Below are positions 28,891 through 37,700 of a stretch of 64,000 bases of DNA, piece by piece. The notes under the pieces are model-generated. The model did not search any database and was not told the origin of the DNA. It saw only the letters and a program-made list of their open reading frames with translations. Made by a program: the position numbers and the translations under genes. The first letter of the stretch is position 1; every line of letters starts with the position of its first letter. The DNA is taken from assembly GCF_024138395.1 (NCBI RefSeq), contig NZ_JAMYDU010000001.1:62001-126000 (forward strand), given 5' to 3'. Source of the stretch: Pseudomonas mandelii (lineage in GTDB: Bacteria > Pseudomonadota > Gammaproteobacteria > Pseudomonadales > Pseudomonadaceae).

Positions 28891-30042
28891 TTAAACCTTC
28901 AACACTTTCCCACCAATCGCCACGGCCACCAGCAACACCGCCATCAACCCAAAGGCAAAACTCAAGCTGCTGCCATGAGCGATAAAGCCGATCACTGCAG
29001 GCCCGGCGAGAATCCCTGCATAACCCAGGGTGGTAATGGCCGGCACGGCAATGCTTTCCGGCATGACGGTCTGTTTGCCCACGGCGGTATAGAGCACCGG
29101 CACAATGTTCGAACAGCCAGCCCCCAGCAGCGCATAACCCACCAGTGCCGCTTCCCAGCTCGGTGCGAATGTCGCCAGCGCCAGGCCCGCCGCAGCCGTC
29201 GATCCACCCAACACAATCACTCGTGTCGCACCGAGGCGCCGGACAATGGCATCGCCGGTCAAACGCCCGACGGTCATGGTCAGCGCAAACGCTGCATAAC
29301 CCAGCCCCGCATACGCCGTGTCGATCCCGCGCTCCTGCGCCAGGAATACCGCGCTCCAGTCGAGCGCCGCGCCCTCGGCGAGGAACACGATGAAACACAT
29401 CCCACCGATAAACAGCACAATGCCATGGGGCACGGCAAACGCCGGGCCGGAACTTTCACTGCCATAAGGCAACAGATGCGGCGCCGCTTTAAGCAACGCC
29501 ACAATCAACATCACAATCACCACCAACATCGCCCCCAGCGGCGACATCCCCAAGCCGAGCAGGGCGCTGACACCCGCCGCGCCGACGATTCCGCCAAGAC
29601 TGAACAGCCCATGAAACCCCGACATCATGGTCTTGCCGCTGGCCCGCTCGACGATCACCGCTTGCAGGTTCACCGTCGAATCCACCGTGCCCAGGCCCGC
29701 GCCGAACATGAACAATGCGGCGATCAGCGCCGGAATCGAAGACACCGTCGCCAGCAGCGGCAGTGCCGCACAAATCAACAAAGTCCCGCCGCTCAACACC
29801 CGACGGCAGCCAAAACGCGTCGCCAGAATCCCGGCCATCGGCATCGCCAGAATCGAACCCACCCCCAGACACAGCAGCAACAGCCCGAGGGTTCCTTCAT
29901 CCAGCCCGGCCCGCGCCTTGGCGTAAGGCACCAGCGGCGCCCAGGCTGCGATGCCGAACCCGGCGATGAAAAAGGCGATGCGTGTGGACATCTGTTCCAG
30001 ACGGCCGGGGATGAAGGTGGCTTGGGTATTGAGATTGGTCAT
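28891..30042 (-). CDS. MFS transporter (YbjJ-like)
   Basis: A 383-residue transporter of the major facilitator superfamily with about 12 hydrophobic helices and the MFS loop GCRRVLSGG between helices 2 and 3. The start at 30042 (MTNLNTQ) follows CCAAGGATCGAT; the frame extends upstream to 30213 without support. It resembles E. coli YbjJ and similar sugar or small-molecule exporters; the substrate cannot be deduced. It is divergent from the DapF-like gene, with 169 bases between starts. Confidence 0.85.
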   Translation of the reverse strand: MTNLNTQATFIPGRLEQMSTRIAFFIAGFGIAAWAPLVPYAKARAGLDEGTLGLLLLCLGVGSILAMPMAGILATRFGCRRVLSGGTLLICAALPLLATVSSIPALIAALFMFGAGLGTVDSTVNLQAVIVERASGKTMMSGFHGLFSLGGIVGAAGVSALLGLGMSPLGAMLVVIVMLIVALLKAAPHLLPYGSESSGPAFAVPHGIVLFIGGMCFIVFLAEGAALDWSAVFLAQERGIDTAYAGLGYAAFALTMTVGRLTGDAIVRRLGATRVIVLGGSTAAAGLALATFAPSWEAALVGYALLGAGCSNIVPVLYTAVGKQTVMPESIAVPAITTLGYAGILAGPAVIGFIAHGSSLSFAFGLMAVLLVAVAIGGKVLKV

Positions 30043-30211
30043 ATCGATCCTTGGCAAACAACGTCGCGTTCCCAAGGGACAGTGAACAACCGCAAAGGGT
30101 TCGCTCATCACGTCCAGTGGAATAGCAGTCAGGCAGGGTGACATCCTTGCACAGCCAGCCACTGTTTCGCGATATCGTCGACGCATCAATTGTTCATAGA
30201 GAGAGGGCGCC

Positions 30212-31204
30212 ATGACGCGGATGTACGATGCTCGAGGGAATATCTACGCGGTCGTGGCGCCGGACAACGTGCGCAGTAGCGGTATCGAACTGCCTGCGCT
30301 GGCCAGCCATGCCGCGCAAACCCGTGAAGCCTGGGCGTTGTCGGCCATCGAGGCGTTTTGCGCCTGGGCCCCCGGTACACAACCGCCCGGCAGCAAGGCG
30401 CATCGCTGCGATGGGCTGCTGGTGGGGCCGTTTCAATCCTCGCCGCCTTTTGATCTGCTGATCGTCAACACCGATGGCACTCTGGCCGAGCGCAGTGGCA
30501 ATGGGCTGACGATTTTTTCCCAGGCCCTTGGCGAGCAAGGACTAATGCCGACGGAAGAGGCCTGTCTGCTGCGGGTTCATCACGACAAGAACGATGCGGT
30601 TTCGCCGGTGGAGACTTCAGTCAAACCCGCTGAAATCGATGGCATGCAAGGGTTCTGGCTGGATTTGGGACAGCCATCGTTCGGGCCTGAAGCGGTGGGG
30701 GCTCAAGGCGTTGAACCCGTGACGTTGAAGGAACGCGAAGTCAGTCATGTGCGGCCGTTGTCGGTGCTCGACCCTGCCTGGAACCGCAGCCAGTTCGTGC
30801 GTATCGGCAATCCGCATTGCGTGACGTTGGTGACAGACGCCGATGCATTGCCGAGTAACGCGCAGATGCGCGAGTCCGCGATGGCCGAAGGATTGACCCG
30901 TATCGCCTATGCCATGCCGATCGGTGCAGGGCAGCCGTGTGTGGCTGGGGTGAACCTGCAATGGGCGACTTTTGAATCCGAGGGCCGAATCGTTGCGCGG
31001 GTGTTCGAGCGCGGCGAAGGGCCGACCGCCTCGTCGGGCACCAGCGCCAGTGCGGTGGCGTGTGCGGCGTGGCGAGTGGGTTGGGTGGCGGCGGGTGAGG
31101 TGAAGGTGGTCATGCCTGGCGGCACGGCGCCGATTTTGCTGGAAGAATTGGATGGCGAGTTGAGTCGGGTCCGGTTGTTTGGTACGGCGCGGTTGATGGG
31201 TTGA
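30212..31204 (+). CDS. DapF-like isomerase-fold protein lacking both catalytic cysteines
   Basis: A 330-residue protein with the two-lobed diaminopimelate-epimerase fold. Recognisable signatures are GNIY near the start, SGNGL (about 95), GNPHCVTLV (about 208) and GEGPTASSGTSASA (about 268-281). In true DapF the motifs are GNGxRC and ACGTGA, and the two cysteines are the acid-base pair. Here they are GNGLTI and SSGTSA, so both are absent (second one Ser, about residue 274). Racemisation by the usual mechanism should be impossible. It may be an isomerase with other chemistry or a binding protein. The true dapF presumably lies elsewhere. Confidence 0.8.
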   Translation: MTRMYDARGNIYAVVAPDNVRSSGIELPALASHAAQTREAWALSAIEAFCAWAPGTQPPGSKAHRCDGLLVGPFQSSPPFDLLIVNTDGTLAERSGNGLTIFSQALGEQGLMPTEEACLLRVHHDKNDAVSPVETSVKPAEIDGMQGFWLDLGQPSFGPEAVGAQGVEPVTLKEREVSHVRPLSVLDPAWNRSQFVRIGNPHCVTLVTDADALPSNAQMRESAMAEGLTRIAYAMPIGAGQPCVAGVNLQWATFESEGRIVARVFERGEGPTASSGTSASAVACAAWRVGWVAAGEVKVVMPGGTAPILLEELDGELSRVRLFGTARLMG

Positions 31205-31211
31205 ATTCAAG

Positions 31212-31312
31212 GTCGCCATCGCGGGCAAGCCCGCTCCCACAGGTTCTCCATTGTTTGCAAATTTTGCATTCAACACAGATCCCTGTAGGAGCGAGGCTTG
31301 CCCGCGAAGAGG
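31212..31312. repeat. REPIN
   Basis: Inverted pair ATCGCGGGCAAGCCCGCTCCCAC and TAGGAGCGAGGCTTGCCCGCG between the DapF-like gene and codA, which converge on it. Confidence 0.9.
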
Positions 31313-31332
31313 CCCGTCTGCTCAGCGACGTT

Positions 31333-32577
31333 CTAAAGCTGATCCGCCCATTCCACCACCGGCATCTGCCGCTTCATCAACACCTTGCCCCCGCGAACCG
31401 AATACAGCGGCAACCCCTGGCTACGAATCACCTCATAATCGCTGTCCGCCGACAGAATCAGCAGGTTCGCCGGCCTCCCCTGTTCCAGACCATAACGATC
31501 GCCCAGGTTCATGGCCTTGGCACTGTTGTCGGTCACCAGATCCAGCGCACTTTGCAGATTGCGATAACCGAGCATGTGGCAGATGTGCAACCCAGCCTCG
31601 AGTACCCGCAAAATGTTGCCGTTACCCAGCGGATACCACGGATCGACGATCGAATCCTGACCGAAACACACGTTCATCCCCGCTTCGAGCAGCTCATTCA
31701 CCCGGGTCACGCCACGGCGTTTCGGGAAGTTATCGAAGCGTCCTTGCAGGTGAATGCTTTCGGTAGGGCAGGAGACAAAGCTGATCCCCGAATGCCCGAG
31801 CAATCGAAAGAGCTTGGCGCAGTAGGCGTTGTCGTACGAACCCATGGCCGTGGTGTGGCTGGCGGTAACGCGCGAACCCATGTCGCGGCTGCGGGCCTCT
31901 TCGGCCAGTACTTCAAGGAAACGTGAGTGCGGGTCGTCGGTTTCGTCGCAATGCACGTCCACCAGACAATCGGTGCGCTCGGCCAGGTCCATGAGGAACT
32001 TCACCGAACTGACGCCCTGATCCCGGGTGTACTCGAAATGCGGAATGCCCCCGACCACATCGGCGCCCAGGCGGATCGCTTCTTCCATCAGCTCCCGACC
32101 ATTACGGTACGACTCGATGCCTTCCTGAGGGAACGCGACGATTTGCAGGTCGATCAGATGACGGCTTTCCTCGCGGACTTCGAGCATCGCCTTGAGCGCC
32201 GTTAACTCCGGGTCAGTGACGTCGACATGGGTGCGCACGTGCTGAATGCCGTGGGCGGCGAGGGTCTGGATGGTCTTCTTGGCACGGGTCTTGGTGTCTT
32301 CCTGGGTGATGGTCGCCTTGCGCTCGCCCCAGCACTCGATGCCTTCGAACAGCGTGCCGCTCATGTTCCAGCGCGGTTCGCCGGCGGTCAGGGTGGCATC
32401 GAGGTGAATGTGCGGCTCGACGAAGGGCGGCACCACCAGATTGCCACCGGCGTCCAGGTCATCCGGCCCCAGGGACGGGGCTTCGGTTTGCCGGGCGATG
32501 CTGTGAATCAGGCCGTTTTCCAGGTGCAACTCATGCAGGCCTTCTTGGTTGCGCAGGCGGGCGTTGATGATGTGCAT
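31333..32577 (-). CDS. codA: Cytosine deaminase
   Basis: A 414-residue amidohydrolase converting cytosine to uracil and ammonia. Metal-binding and active-site motifs in order: HIHLD (in FVEPHIHLDATLTAG), HVRTHVDV, VHCDETDD (with the conserved Glu), TASHTTAMGS and FGQDSIVDPW. The start at 32577 (MHIINARL) gives the family's usual length; the frame is open to 32628 without a site. It lies 13 bases after the codB stop, so codBA form an operon. Confidence 0.93.
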   Translation of the reverse strand: MHIINARLRNQEGLHELHLENGLIHSIARQTEAPSLGPDDLDAGGNLVVPPFVEPHIHLDATLTAGEPRWNMSGTLFEGIECWGERKATITQEDTKTRAKKTIQTLAAHGIQHVRTHVDVTDPELTALKAMLEVREESRHLIDLQIVAFPQEGIESYRNGRELMEEAIRLGADVVGGIPHFEYTRDQGVSSVKFLMDLAERTDCLVDVHCDETDDPHSRFLEVLAEEARSRDMGSRVTASHTTAMGSYDNAYCAKLFRLLGHSGISFVSCPTESIHLQGRFDNFPKRRGVTRVNELLEAGMNVCFGQDSIVDPWYPLGNGNILRVLEAGLHICHMLGYRNLQSALDLVTDNSAKAMNLGDRYGLEQGRPANLLILSADSDYEVIRSQGLPLYSVRGGKVLMKRQMPVVEWADQL

Positions 32578-32590
32578 CAGGCGAATCCTT

Positions 32591-33862
32591 TTAGAGATCT
32601 TGTAGTGGTGCGTCGGCGGTACGGGCACCCAGTACCCCGGTCAATAGCACATACGTTAGCGCGGCTACGGCAATTCCTACCAGCGGCGCGACCCACGGCG
32701 AGCTGAAGGCGGCGACTGTGCCGAGCGCATAAGCGCTTAGCCCCGGCCAATTGAACGCGGGCAACCGTGTGTCGGCCAGGCGTGGGTAGCGGCCCCGATA
32801 GCGAAAGAAAAAGTCCGCCATGATCACCCCGCCAATCGGCGGAATGACCGTGCCCAGCAGAATCAGATAAGGCACCAGCATGTCATACATGCCCAGCAGC
32901 GCCAGTAGCGTGCCGATCACCGCGCCGGCCAGGGTCACGGTTCTGCGCCGGCCCGTGCGCAGCAGGTTGCAACCGGCGACAGCGAAGTTGTAGATGGTGT
33001 TGTCCTGGGTGCTCCAAATGTTGAGCAGCAACATCGCCATTGCGGCCATGGCGAAGCCTTGCAACAGCAGCACTTCGACCACGTCCGGTTGCTGATAGAC
33101 GATGGCGCCGTAGGCTCCGATCAACACCATCAGACCGTTGCCGACGAAGAAGCCGATCAGGCTCGCCAGCACCGCCACCCGCGCCGAACGGGAGAAGCGT
33201 GTCCAGTTGGTTGCTTGCGTCGCACCGCTGACGAACGTGCCGAACACCAGCGTAATGGCGGTCGACCAATCCAGCGTTCCTGTCGGAACCACCGCGAGCA
33301 AGCCCTCGAGCCCGCCGACCTTCACCGTGGCGACCCACATCGACAGCATCAACAGTAACATCATGGCCGGCACCGCGATATACGACAAAATCTCCAACCC
33401 GCGATAGCCGATGTATGCCGTCGCGCAAAAGCCTAGGCCGAACAGCACCATCAGCCCCAGAACGGTGCCGTCGCTCAGTTCGAAATATTTACCGAGTACG
33501 ACGGCGGCGGTCGCGGTGCCCCAGGCGTACCAGCCGATCTGGGTGAAACCGAGGATCAAGTCGCTGAGTTTGCTGCCCACTTCACCGAAGCAGAAACGTC
33601 CCATCAGCACGGAGTTGAGGCCGCTCTTGAAGGCGATGTAGCCCAGCCCAGCAGCGTAGATCCCCAGCAGCAGATTACCGACAATGATCACCGCCAGCAT
33701 CTCGCCGAAACTGAACGCCACACCGAGCTTGCCGCCGGCAAACATGGTCGCGGTGAAGAAGGTAAAACCCAGTAGCACCATGGCGGTGGAGGCGAGTCCC
33801 TTGCGGGCATGCATCGGGACTTCGCTGAGGGGGTAATCGTTGCCCGAATCGTTCTGCGTCAT
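32591..33862 (-). CDS. codB: Cytosine permease
   Basis: A 423-residue permease of the NCS1 (nucleobase:cation symporter) family with about 12 membrane helices. Typical segments are YPLSEVP near the N-terminus, GFTQIGWYAWGTATAAV and WSTQDNTIYNF. The start at 33862 (MTQNDSGNDYPLSEVP) follows AAGGAACGCC. It is first in codBA, supplying cytosine to the deaminase for pyrimidine salvage. Confidence 0.93.
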   Translation of the reverse strand: MTQNDSGNDYPLSEVPMHARKGLASTAMVLLGFTFFTATMFAGGKLGVAFSFGEMLAVIIVGNLLLGIYAAGLGYIAFKSGLNSVLMGRFCFGEVGSKLSDLILGFTQIGWYAWGTATAAVVLGKYFELSDGTVLGLMVLFGLGFCATAYIGYRGLEILSYIAVPAMMLLLMLSMWVATVKVGGLEGLLAVVPTGTLDWSTAITLVFGTFVSGATQATNWTRFSRSARVAVLASLIGFFVGNGLMVLIGAYGAIVYQQPDVVEVLLLQGFAMAAMAMLLLNIWSTQDNTIYNFAVAGCNLLRTGRRRTVTLAGAVIGTLLALLGMYDMLVPYLILLGTVIPPIGGVIMADFFFRYRGRYPRLADTRLPAFNWPGLSAYALGTVAAFSSPWVAPLVGIAVAALTYVLLTGVLGARTADAPLQDL

Positions 33863-34008
33863 GTGGCGTTCCTTGCTGGATGGAGGACGCGGGGGGTATT
33901 GCAGTGCTCGTGCCAATGGCGCGAGGGTGTTGTTATTTATAGACGAGCAGGCGGATTTGGTCCGCAGAGAGGCACGAAAGCGGTGCACCTGAAGGAACAC
34001 AGCACCCA

Positions 34009-34098
34009 TGTGGGAGCGAGCCTGCTCGCGATAGCGGTGGCATATTCACTACTAAGGTGACTGTCAGACCGCTATCGCGAGCAGGCTCGCTCCCACAT
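34009..34098. repeat. REPIN (GTGGGAGCGAGCCTGCTCGCG type)
   Basis: Perfect inverted pair whose loop arms GCGGTGGCA.../...CAGACCGC partly pair. It lies between codB and the hydrolase gene. Confidence 0.92.
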
Positions 34099-34113
34099 TT
34101 TGATTCGGTGTTT

Positions 34114-34944
34114 TCAGGGGGATTCGTGTTGCGGCAAAAACCGCAGTATCGCCGCCACGATTGCCTCCGGCGCATCTTCCTGAACCAGATGCCCGGCTTT
34201 GGGGATGACGTGAAACTGCGACCCCGCCATCATCTGATGCAGCGCCCGGCCGCGCTCGATGGGAATCCACTGATCGTCCTCCCCCCAGAGAATCTGCACC
34301 GGGCAGCGAACCGTCGGGTATAGCCCTTCGACCTCGCGGGTATAACGTTCATCCATCTGCGCGATCTGCCGATAGAGCGCCGCTTGCCCCGGCTCCCCGA
34401 GCCACGGCCGCACATAAGGCGCCAGCTCATGATCGGGAATCTCGCGCTTGATCGCGCCACGAATATAGGCCGGCACTATCGCCTGCTGAATGTAATCGGG
34501 CAGCCCACTGAATGCGGCTTCATACTGACGCACATGTTGCACGAACGGTGACCCCCAAGGCGATAGCGCCACCGGATCGATCAGCGTCAGGCTCCGGTAA
34601 TCCTTGCCATTGAGCAGATGCGCGCGCAACGCGGTGGCGCCGCCGAAATCGTGGGCCACCACGTCTGGCCGTTCCAGGCCCCAGTGCTCCAGCAATTGCG
34701 CCAACAGTTGGTTTTGTACGCCCAGCGACACATCGCCGTCCGGCTGTGTGGATTGCCCGTAACCCAGCAGATCGAAGTAGTGCACCCGGTGCGTGGTGAT
34801 GAAGTGCGGCGCGATCCGGTGCCACACATAAGAGGAGAAGGGCGTGCCATGCACGAACACCAGCGGCGGACCGTCGCCACGCACGGCGTAGCGCACGGAG
34901 TGCCCGTTGAAGCGATAGGTCTGAGCGAGCGGCCAGTCAGCCAT
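34114..34944 (-). CDS. Alpha/beta hydrolase with Asp nucleophile (dehalogenase/epoxide-hydrolase type)
   Basis: A 276-residue alpha/beta-hydrolase. The oxyanion region is HGTPFSSYVW; the nucleophile elbow reads AHDFGGATA, placing Asp99 where esterases have Ser; the catalytic His is in AGHLVQED. An Asp nucleophile is characteristic of haloalkane and fluoroacetate dehalogenases and epoxide hydrolases. The start at 34944 follows AGAGGATG; an upstream ATG at 34974 is possible but has no clear site. The substrate is unknown. Confidence 0.87.
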   Translation of the reverse strand: MADWPLAQTYRFNGHSVRYAVRGDGPPLVFVHGTPFSSYVWHRIAPHFITTHRVHYFDLLGYGQSTQPDGDVSLGVQNQLLAQLLEHWGLERPDVVAHDFGGATALRAHLLNGKDYRSLTLIDPVALSPWGSPFVQHVRQYEAAFSGLPDYIQQAIVPAYIRGAIKREIPDHELAPYVRPWLGEPGQAALYRQIAQMDERYTREVEGLYPTVRCPVQILWGEDDQWIPIERGRALHQMMAGSQFHVIPKAGHLVQEDAPEAIVAAILRFLPQHESP

Positions 34945-34987
34945 GGATACATCCTCTTGGCGTGTGCGAGCCAAAAAGCATAGGCAT

Positions 34988-35016
34988 AAAAAAACAGCCG
35001 TTGAAGGCTGTTTTTA
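34988..35016. terminator. Bidirectional rho-independent terminator
   Basis: AAAAACAGCC-GTTGAA-GGCTGTTTTT forms a GC stem flanked by A and T runs, so it can work on both strands. It sits 44 bases upstream of the hydrolase start, separating it from queD on the same strand. Confidence 0.85.
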
Positions 35017-35055
35017 TATTCACTGACGAAACGCATTTTTTGTATGGTTGGGCTT

Positions 35056-35144
35056 GTGTGGGAGTCGGGCTTGCCCGCGATGCAGGCGGCTCGGTTTAAC
35101 GTCGAACCGGGTTGATGCCATCGCAGGCAAGCCAGCTCCCACAG
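35056..35144. repeat. REPIN with CGGCTCGGTTTAACGTCGAACC loop
   Basis: Inverted REP pair; the loop is itself palindromic. A nearly identical copy lies at 63687-63780. Confidence 0.92.
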
Positions 35145-35170
35145 GGATTTATGTTGTGCTTGGGGTCGGT

Positions 35171-35533
35171 TTACTCACCGCGATAGATGCAGCCGCTGGT
35201 GCAGGTCTCGTGGATACGAATCGCGCTGAGTTCCGGCAGCAGGGGCTTCAATTCATTCCAGATCCACTTGGCCAGCACTTCGCTGGTCGGGTTTTCCAGG
35301 CCGGGAATGTCGTTCAGGTAGTTGTGGTCCAGGCGCTCGTAGAGCGGCTTGAAGATCGCCTTGATTTCCGAGAAGTCGCGGATCCACCCGGTGTGCGGAT
35401 CGAGATCACCGCTCAGGTGAATCGCCACTTTGAACGAGTGACCGTGCAGGCGTCCGCACTTGTGGCCGTCCGGCACGTGGGGCAGGCGGTGGGCGGATTC
35501 GAAGGTAAATTCTTTGAAGATTTCCACAGTCAT
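35171..35533 (-). CDS. queD: 6-carboxy-5,6,7,8-tetrahydropterin synthase
   Basis: A 120-residue enzyme of the PTPS/QueD family, the second step of queuosine precursor (preQ0) synthesis, converting 7,8-dihydroneopterin triphosphate to 6-carboxytetrahydropterin. Zinc ligands are visible as His in ESAHRL and the HGH of CGRLHGHSF; the catalytic Cys precedes in HKCGRL, and the distal Glu is in RIHETCTSG. It has the normal length for Pseudomonas QueD. It is monocistronic here. Confidence 0.95.
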   Translation of the reverse strand: MTVEIFKEFTFESAHRLPHVPDGHKCGRLHGHSFKVAIHLSGDLDPHTGWIRDFSEIKAIFKPLYERLDHNYLNDIPGLENPTSEVLAKWIWNELKPLLPELSAIRIHETCTSGCIYRGE

Positions 35534-35613
35534 GTTCAGCTCTGTTCAGATGGCGTTCGCCGCAGCGATTCGGGCAGGTGGCGAGTTTACCAGAGCTCTG
35601 GGCAAAACACTGA

Positions 35614-36693
35614 CTAAAGGGTCAGCAAGCGCTCGCCGAGGCGACCGTTGGCGGTCAGTTCGAGGAATTCGTCACCCAGCCTGCGGCTTTCATCCATCGT
35701 CGCGCGCCAGTATTTCTGCCGGCTCGGGGCGTCGCCCATGAAGCGCTTGAAATCGTTACGGTCTGGCAATTTGCCGTAGGGCAGGCGCGACAGGTATTCC
35801 TTCGATGGCGCCAGCAACAGAACATCCTGCAATCGCGCCGGGCAGGCACGGCGCCACGGCAGCGTCTTGTCGAACCAGCCGGGGATCACTCGATCAGTGA
35901 AGTGCGGATACAGCACGATGTCGTTGCCGCTGTAGGGCAGGTCGAGGTGATAGTCCAGCAGACCGCCATCGCGAAACGTCCCGATGCCGGCACCCGGCAG
36001 ATCGCGCACACCTTGCATCACCATCGGGATCGAACCCGAGGCGAGCAGGGCCTGGCGCAGGTTGCCGGCATCCAGCGCAACGAAGCGCGACGGAAAGTCA
36101 TTCAGCGTGTTGACCGGTGGCGCCAAACGCGGGTCGTGGATGATCAGCCGCTCGAAATGCCGCGACAGCCGCGCGCGCCCGCGCAGGTTGTCGGCGATCA
36201 CCGACGACAGGCCCAGCCCCAGCCGACCGCGATGATCGTCCGCCAGCAGGCCGTGGCTTTTGACCACCATGACGTTCAGTCGATAGTGGGCGTTGTCCAG
36301 AATCGACGCATCACGGCCGTCGAGCAAATCATCGAGCATGCGCCGGGAGCTCTGGCTGATCTGCGCCATGGTCACGCCTTTGGCGAAATTCTGCTCTGTG
36401 TACAAGTGACCGAGGCGGCGGAGCCCTTCAACAGCATCCGGCAAACAGGCGCTGGCGAACCGCCAGGAACCCACCGAGGCGCCAATCAGCGAACGCTCCC
36501 GGGGCGCCGCCGGCAGCCATTCGCCGAACAGCGCCAGATCCAGCCCTTGAATTCCCAACGCTTTCGGGCCACCGGCGGCGCCCGGCAGTGTGCCCACGTC
36601 AGCGGCGCTCAAGCCATTTGCACGGATGCGCGCCAAGGCACGCGGGCCGGCCTTGAGGGTCAGGGAAGGGAACTTGATGTGGATCGCGGTCAT
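35614..36693 (-). CDS. Patatin-like phospholipase family protein
   Basis: A 359-residue protein with a patatin-type Ser-Asp dyad. The glycine-rich oxyanion region reads PGAAGGPKALGI, the nucleophile elbow IGASVGSWR (GxSxG), and the catalytic Asp is in FRDGGLLDYH. There is no signal peptide, so a cytoplasmic acyl hydrolase is likely. The start at 36693 (MTAIHIKFPSL) was chosen over the upstream open frame because family members begin there; the Shine-Dalgarno is weak. The lipid substrate is unknown. Confidence 0.85.
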   Translation of the reverse strand: MTAIHIKFPSLTLKAGPRALARIRANGLSAADVGTLPGAAGGPKALGIQGLDLALFGEWLPAAPRERSLIGASVGSWRFASACLPDAVEGLRRLGHLYTEQNFAKGVTMAQISQSSRRMLDDLLDGRDASILDNAHYRLNVMVVKSHGLLADDHRGRLGLGLSSVIADNLRGRARLSRHFERLIIHDPRLAPPVNTLNDFPSRFVALDAGNLRQALLASGSIPMVMQGVRDLPGAGIGTFRDGGLLDYHLDLPYSGNDIVLYPHFTDRVIPGWFDKTLPWRRACPARLQDVLLLAPSKEYLSRLPYGKLPDRNDFKRFMGDAPSRQKYWRATMDESRRLGDEFLELTANGRLGERLLTL

Positions 36694-36759
36694 AACCGGT
36701 CTCGATGTTTGGCAGACGGGGGGATTATAAGCGCGTGTCAGACAGCGCAACGCACAATC

Positions 36760-36835
36760 TGTAGGAGCCAGCGGTGCGGCGATCCGACTTGCCGGCGAAG
36801 GCGTCCTCGAAATCGCCTTCGCCGGCAAGCCTCAA
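36760..36835. repeat. Divergent REP pair
   Basis: GTAGGAGCCAGCGGTGCGGCGATCCGACTTGCCGGCGAAGGCG and its inverse form a long stem; the sequence differs from the main REP type. It is in the 375-base gap before the PepSY genes. Confidence 0.75.
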
Positions 36836-36859
36836 TGCCTGTCAGTTAAGCGAAATTTC

Positions 36860-36951
36860 TGTAGGAGCGAGGCTTGCCCGCGAAGAATGCACCACGGTTT
36901 TTCAGGTATTACGCGTCATCGTTCTTCGCGGGCAAGCCTCGCTCCTACAGA
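36860..36951. repeat. REPIN with GAAGAATGCACC...GCGTCATCGTTCTTC core
   Basis: Inverted GTAGGAGCGAGGCTTGCCCGCG pair. The inner core is shared almost exactly with the elements at 43399 and 57501. After it, to 37068, nothing further is recognised except TTAAG-like direct repeats at 37011-37029. Confidence 0.93.
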
Positions 36952-37068
36952 GGTTTATATGGGTCAGTAATATCGCATTGCAATCATTGATGATGGCAAT
37001 TCAGTTTCAGTTAAGTTCGAATCGCTAAGGTTGCTCTCATAGCAACACATAAAAAAACGGAGACACCC

Positions 37069-37377
37069 ATGAAAATACTGACTGCCCTGTTCACCGCCTC
37101 CATCATCGCCATGACCGCCAGCATCGCCCACGCTTGCGACCTGGGCCCCGACGAAGCCCTGAGACTGCGCGACGCTGGTACCATTGTGTCCTTCGAGAAG
37201 CTCAACGCCACGGCATTGGCCAAACACCCCGGCGCCAAAATCAGCGGAACCGAGCTCAAAGAAGAGTACGGCAAGTACATCTACCAATTGGAACTGCGCG
37301 ACCCGCAGGGCCTTGAGTGGGACCTGGAACTGGATGCTGTCAGCGGGCAGGTTCTCAAGGATCATCAGGATACGTAA
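37069..37377 (+). CDS. Periplasmic PepSY-domain protein (first of pair)
   Basis: A 102-residue secreted protein: signal peptide to about residue 22 (AHA-C), then one PepSY domain (KISGTELKEEYGKYIYQLEL, AVSGQVLKD). PepSY domains bind or inhibit periplasmic proteins or are accessories of sensor kinases. The ATG follows ACGGAGAC. The stop TAATG overlaps the start of its homologue, and the two-component genes follow within 4 bases, so all four are one operon. Confidence 0.88.
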   Translation: MKILTALFTASIIAMTASIAHACDLGPDEALRLRDAGTIVSFEKLNATALAKHPGAKISGTELKEEYGKYIYQLELRDPQGLEWDLELDAVSGQVLKDHQDT

Positions 37378-37697
37378 TGAAGGTGTTTTGTTTAAATCGA
37401 CGCACCAGCAGTCGAATGGCGCTGGCGCTCCTGGCTTTTTGCTCGGTGGTCATGGCCCGCGACCTCGATCAGGACGAGGCTCTGCGCCTGCGCCAACAGG
37501 GCGTGATCCTGCCGCTGGAGCAGCTTTTGCAGCAAGCGCTGGACCTCTATCCCGGGGCCAAATTGCTGGAAGCCGAGCTCGAAGAAAAACACGATGTCTA
37601 CGTTTATGAAGTCGAGCTGCTGACCACTGAGGGCGTGGTGCGCGAGTTGGATCTCGACGCCACCACCGGCCAATTACTGAAAGACAAGGAAGATTGA
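37377..37697 (+). CDS. Periplasmic PepSY-domain protein (second of pair)
   Basis: A 106-residue paralogue of the preceding protein: signal peptide to about residue 27, a shared DQDEALRLRQQGVILPLEQL segment and a PepSY domain (KLLEAELEEKHDVYVYEVEL, ATTGQLLKD). It starts inside the previous stop (TAATG), a sign of translational coupling. It probably modulates or is controlled by the kinase encoded downstream. Confidence 0.88.
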   Translation: MKVFCLNRRTSSRMALALLAFCSVVMARDLDQDEALRLRQQGVILPLEQLLQQALDLYPGAKLLEAELEEKHDVYVYEVELLTTEGVVRELDLDATTGQLLKDKED

Positions 37698-37700
37698 CCG

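Noticed and set aside
28876..30141. 421-codon plus-strand frame opposite the MFS gene
   Set aside because: Composition rich in H, R and Q and no hydrophobic pattern; the minus-strand frame has clear membrane helices.
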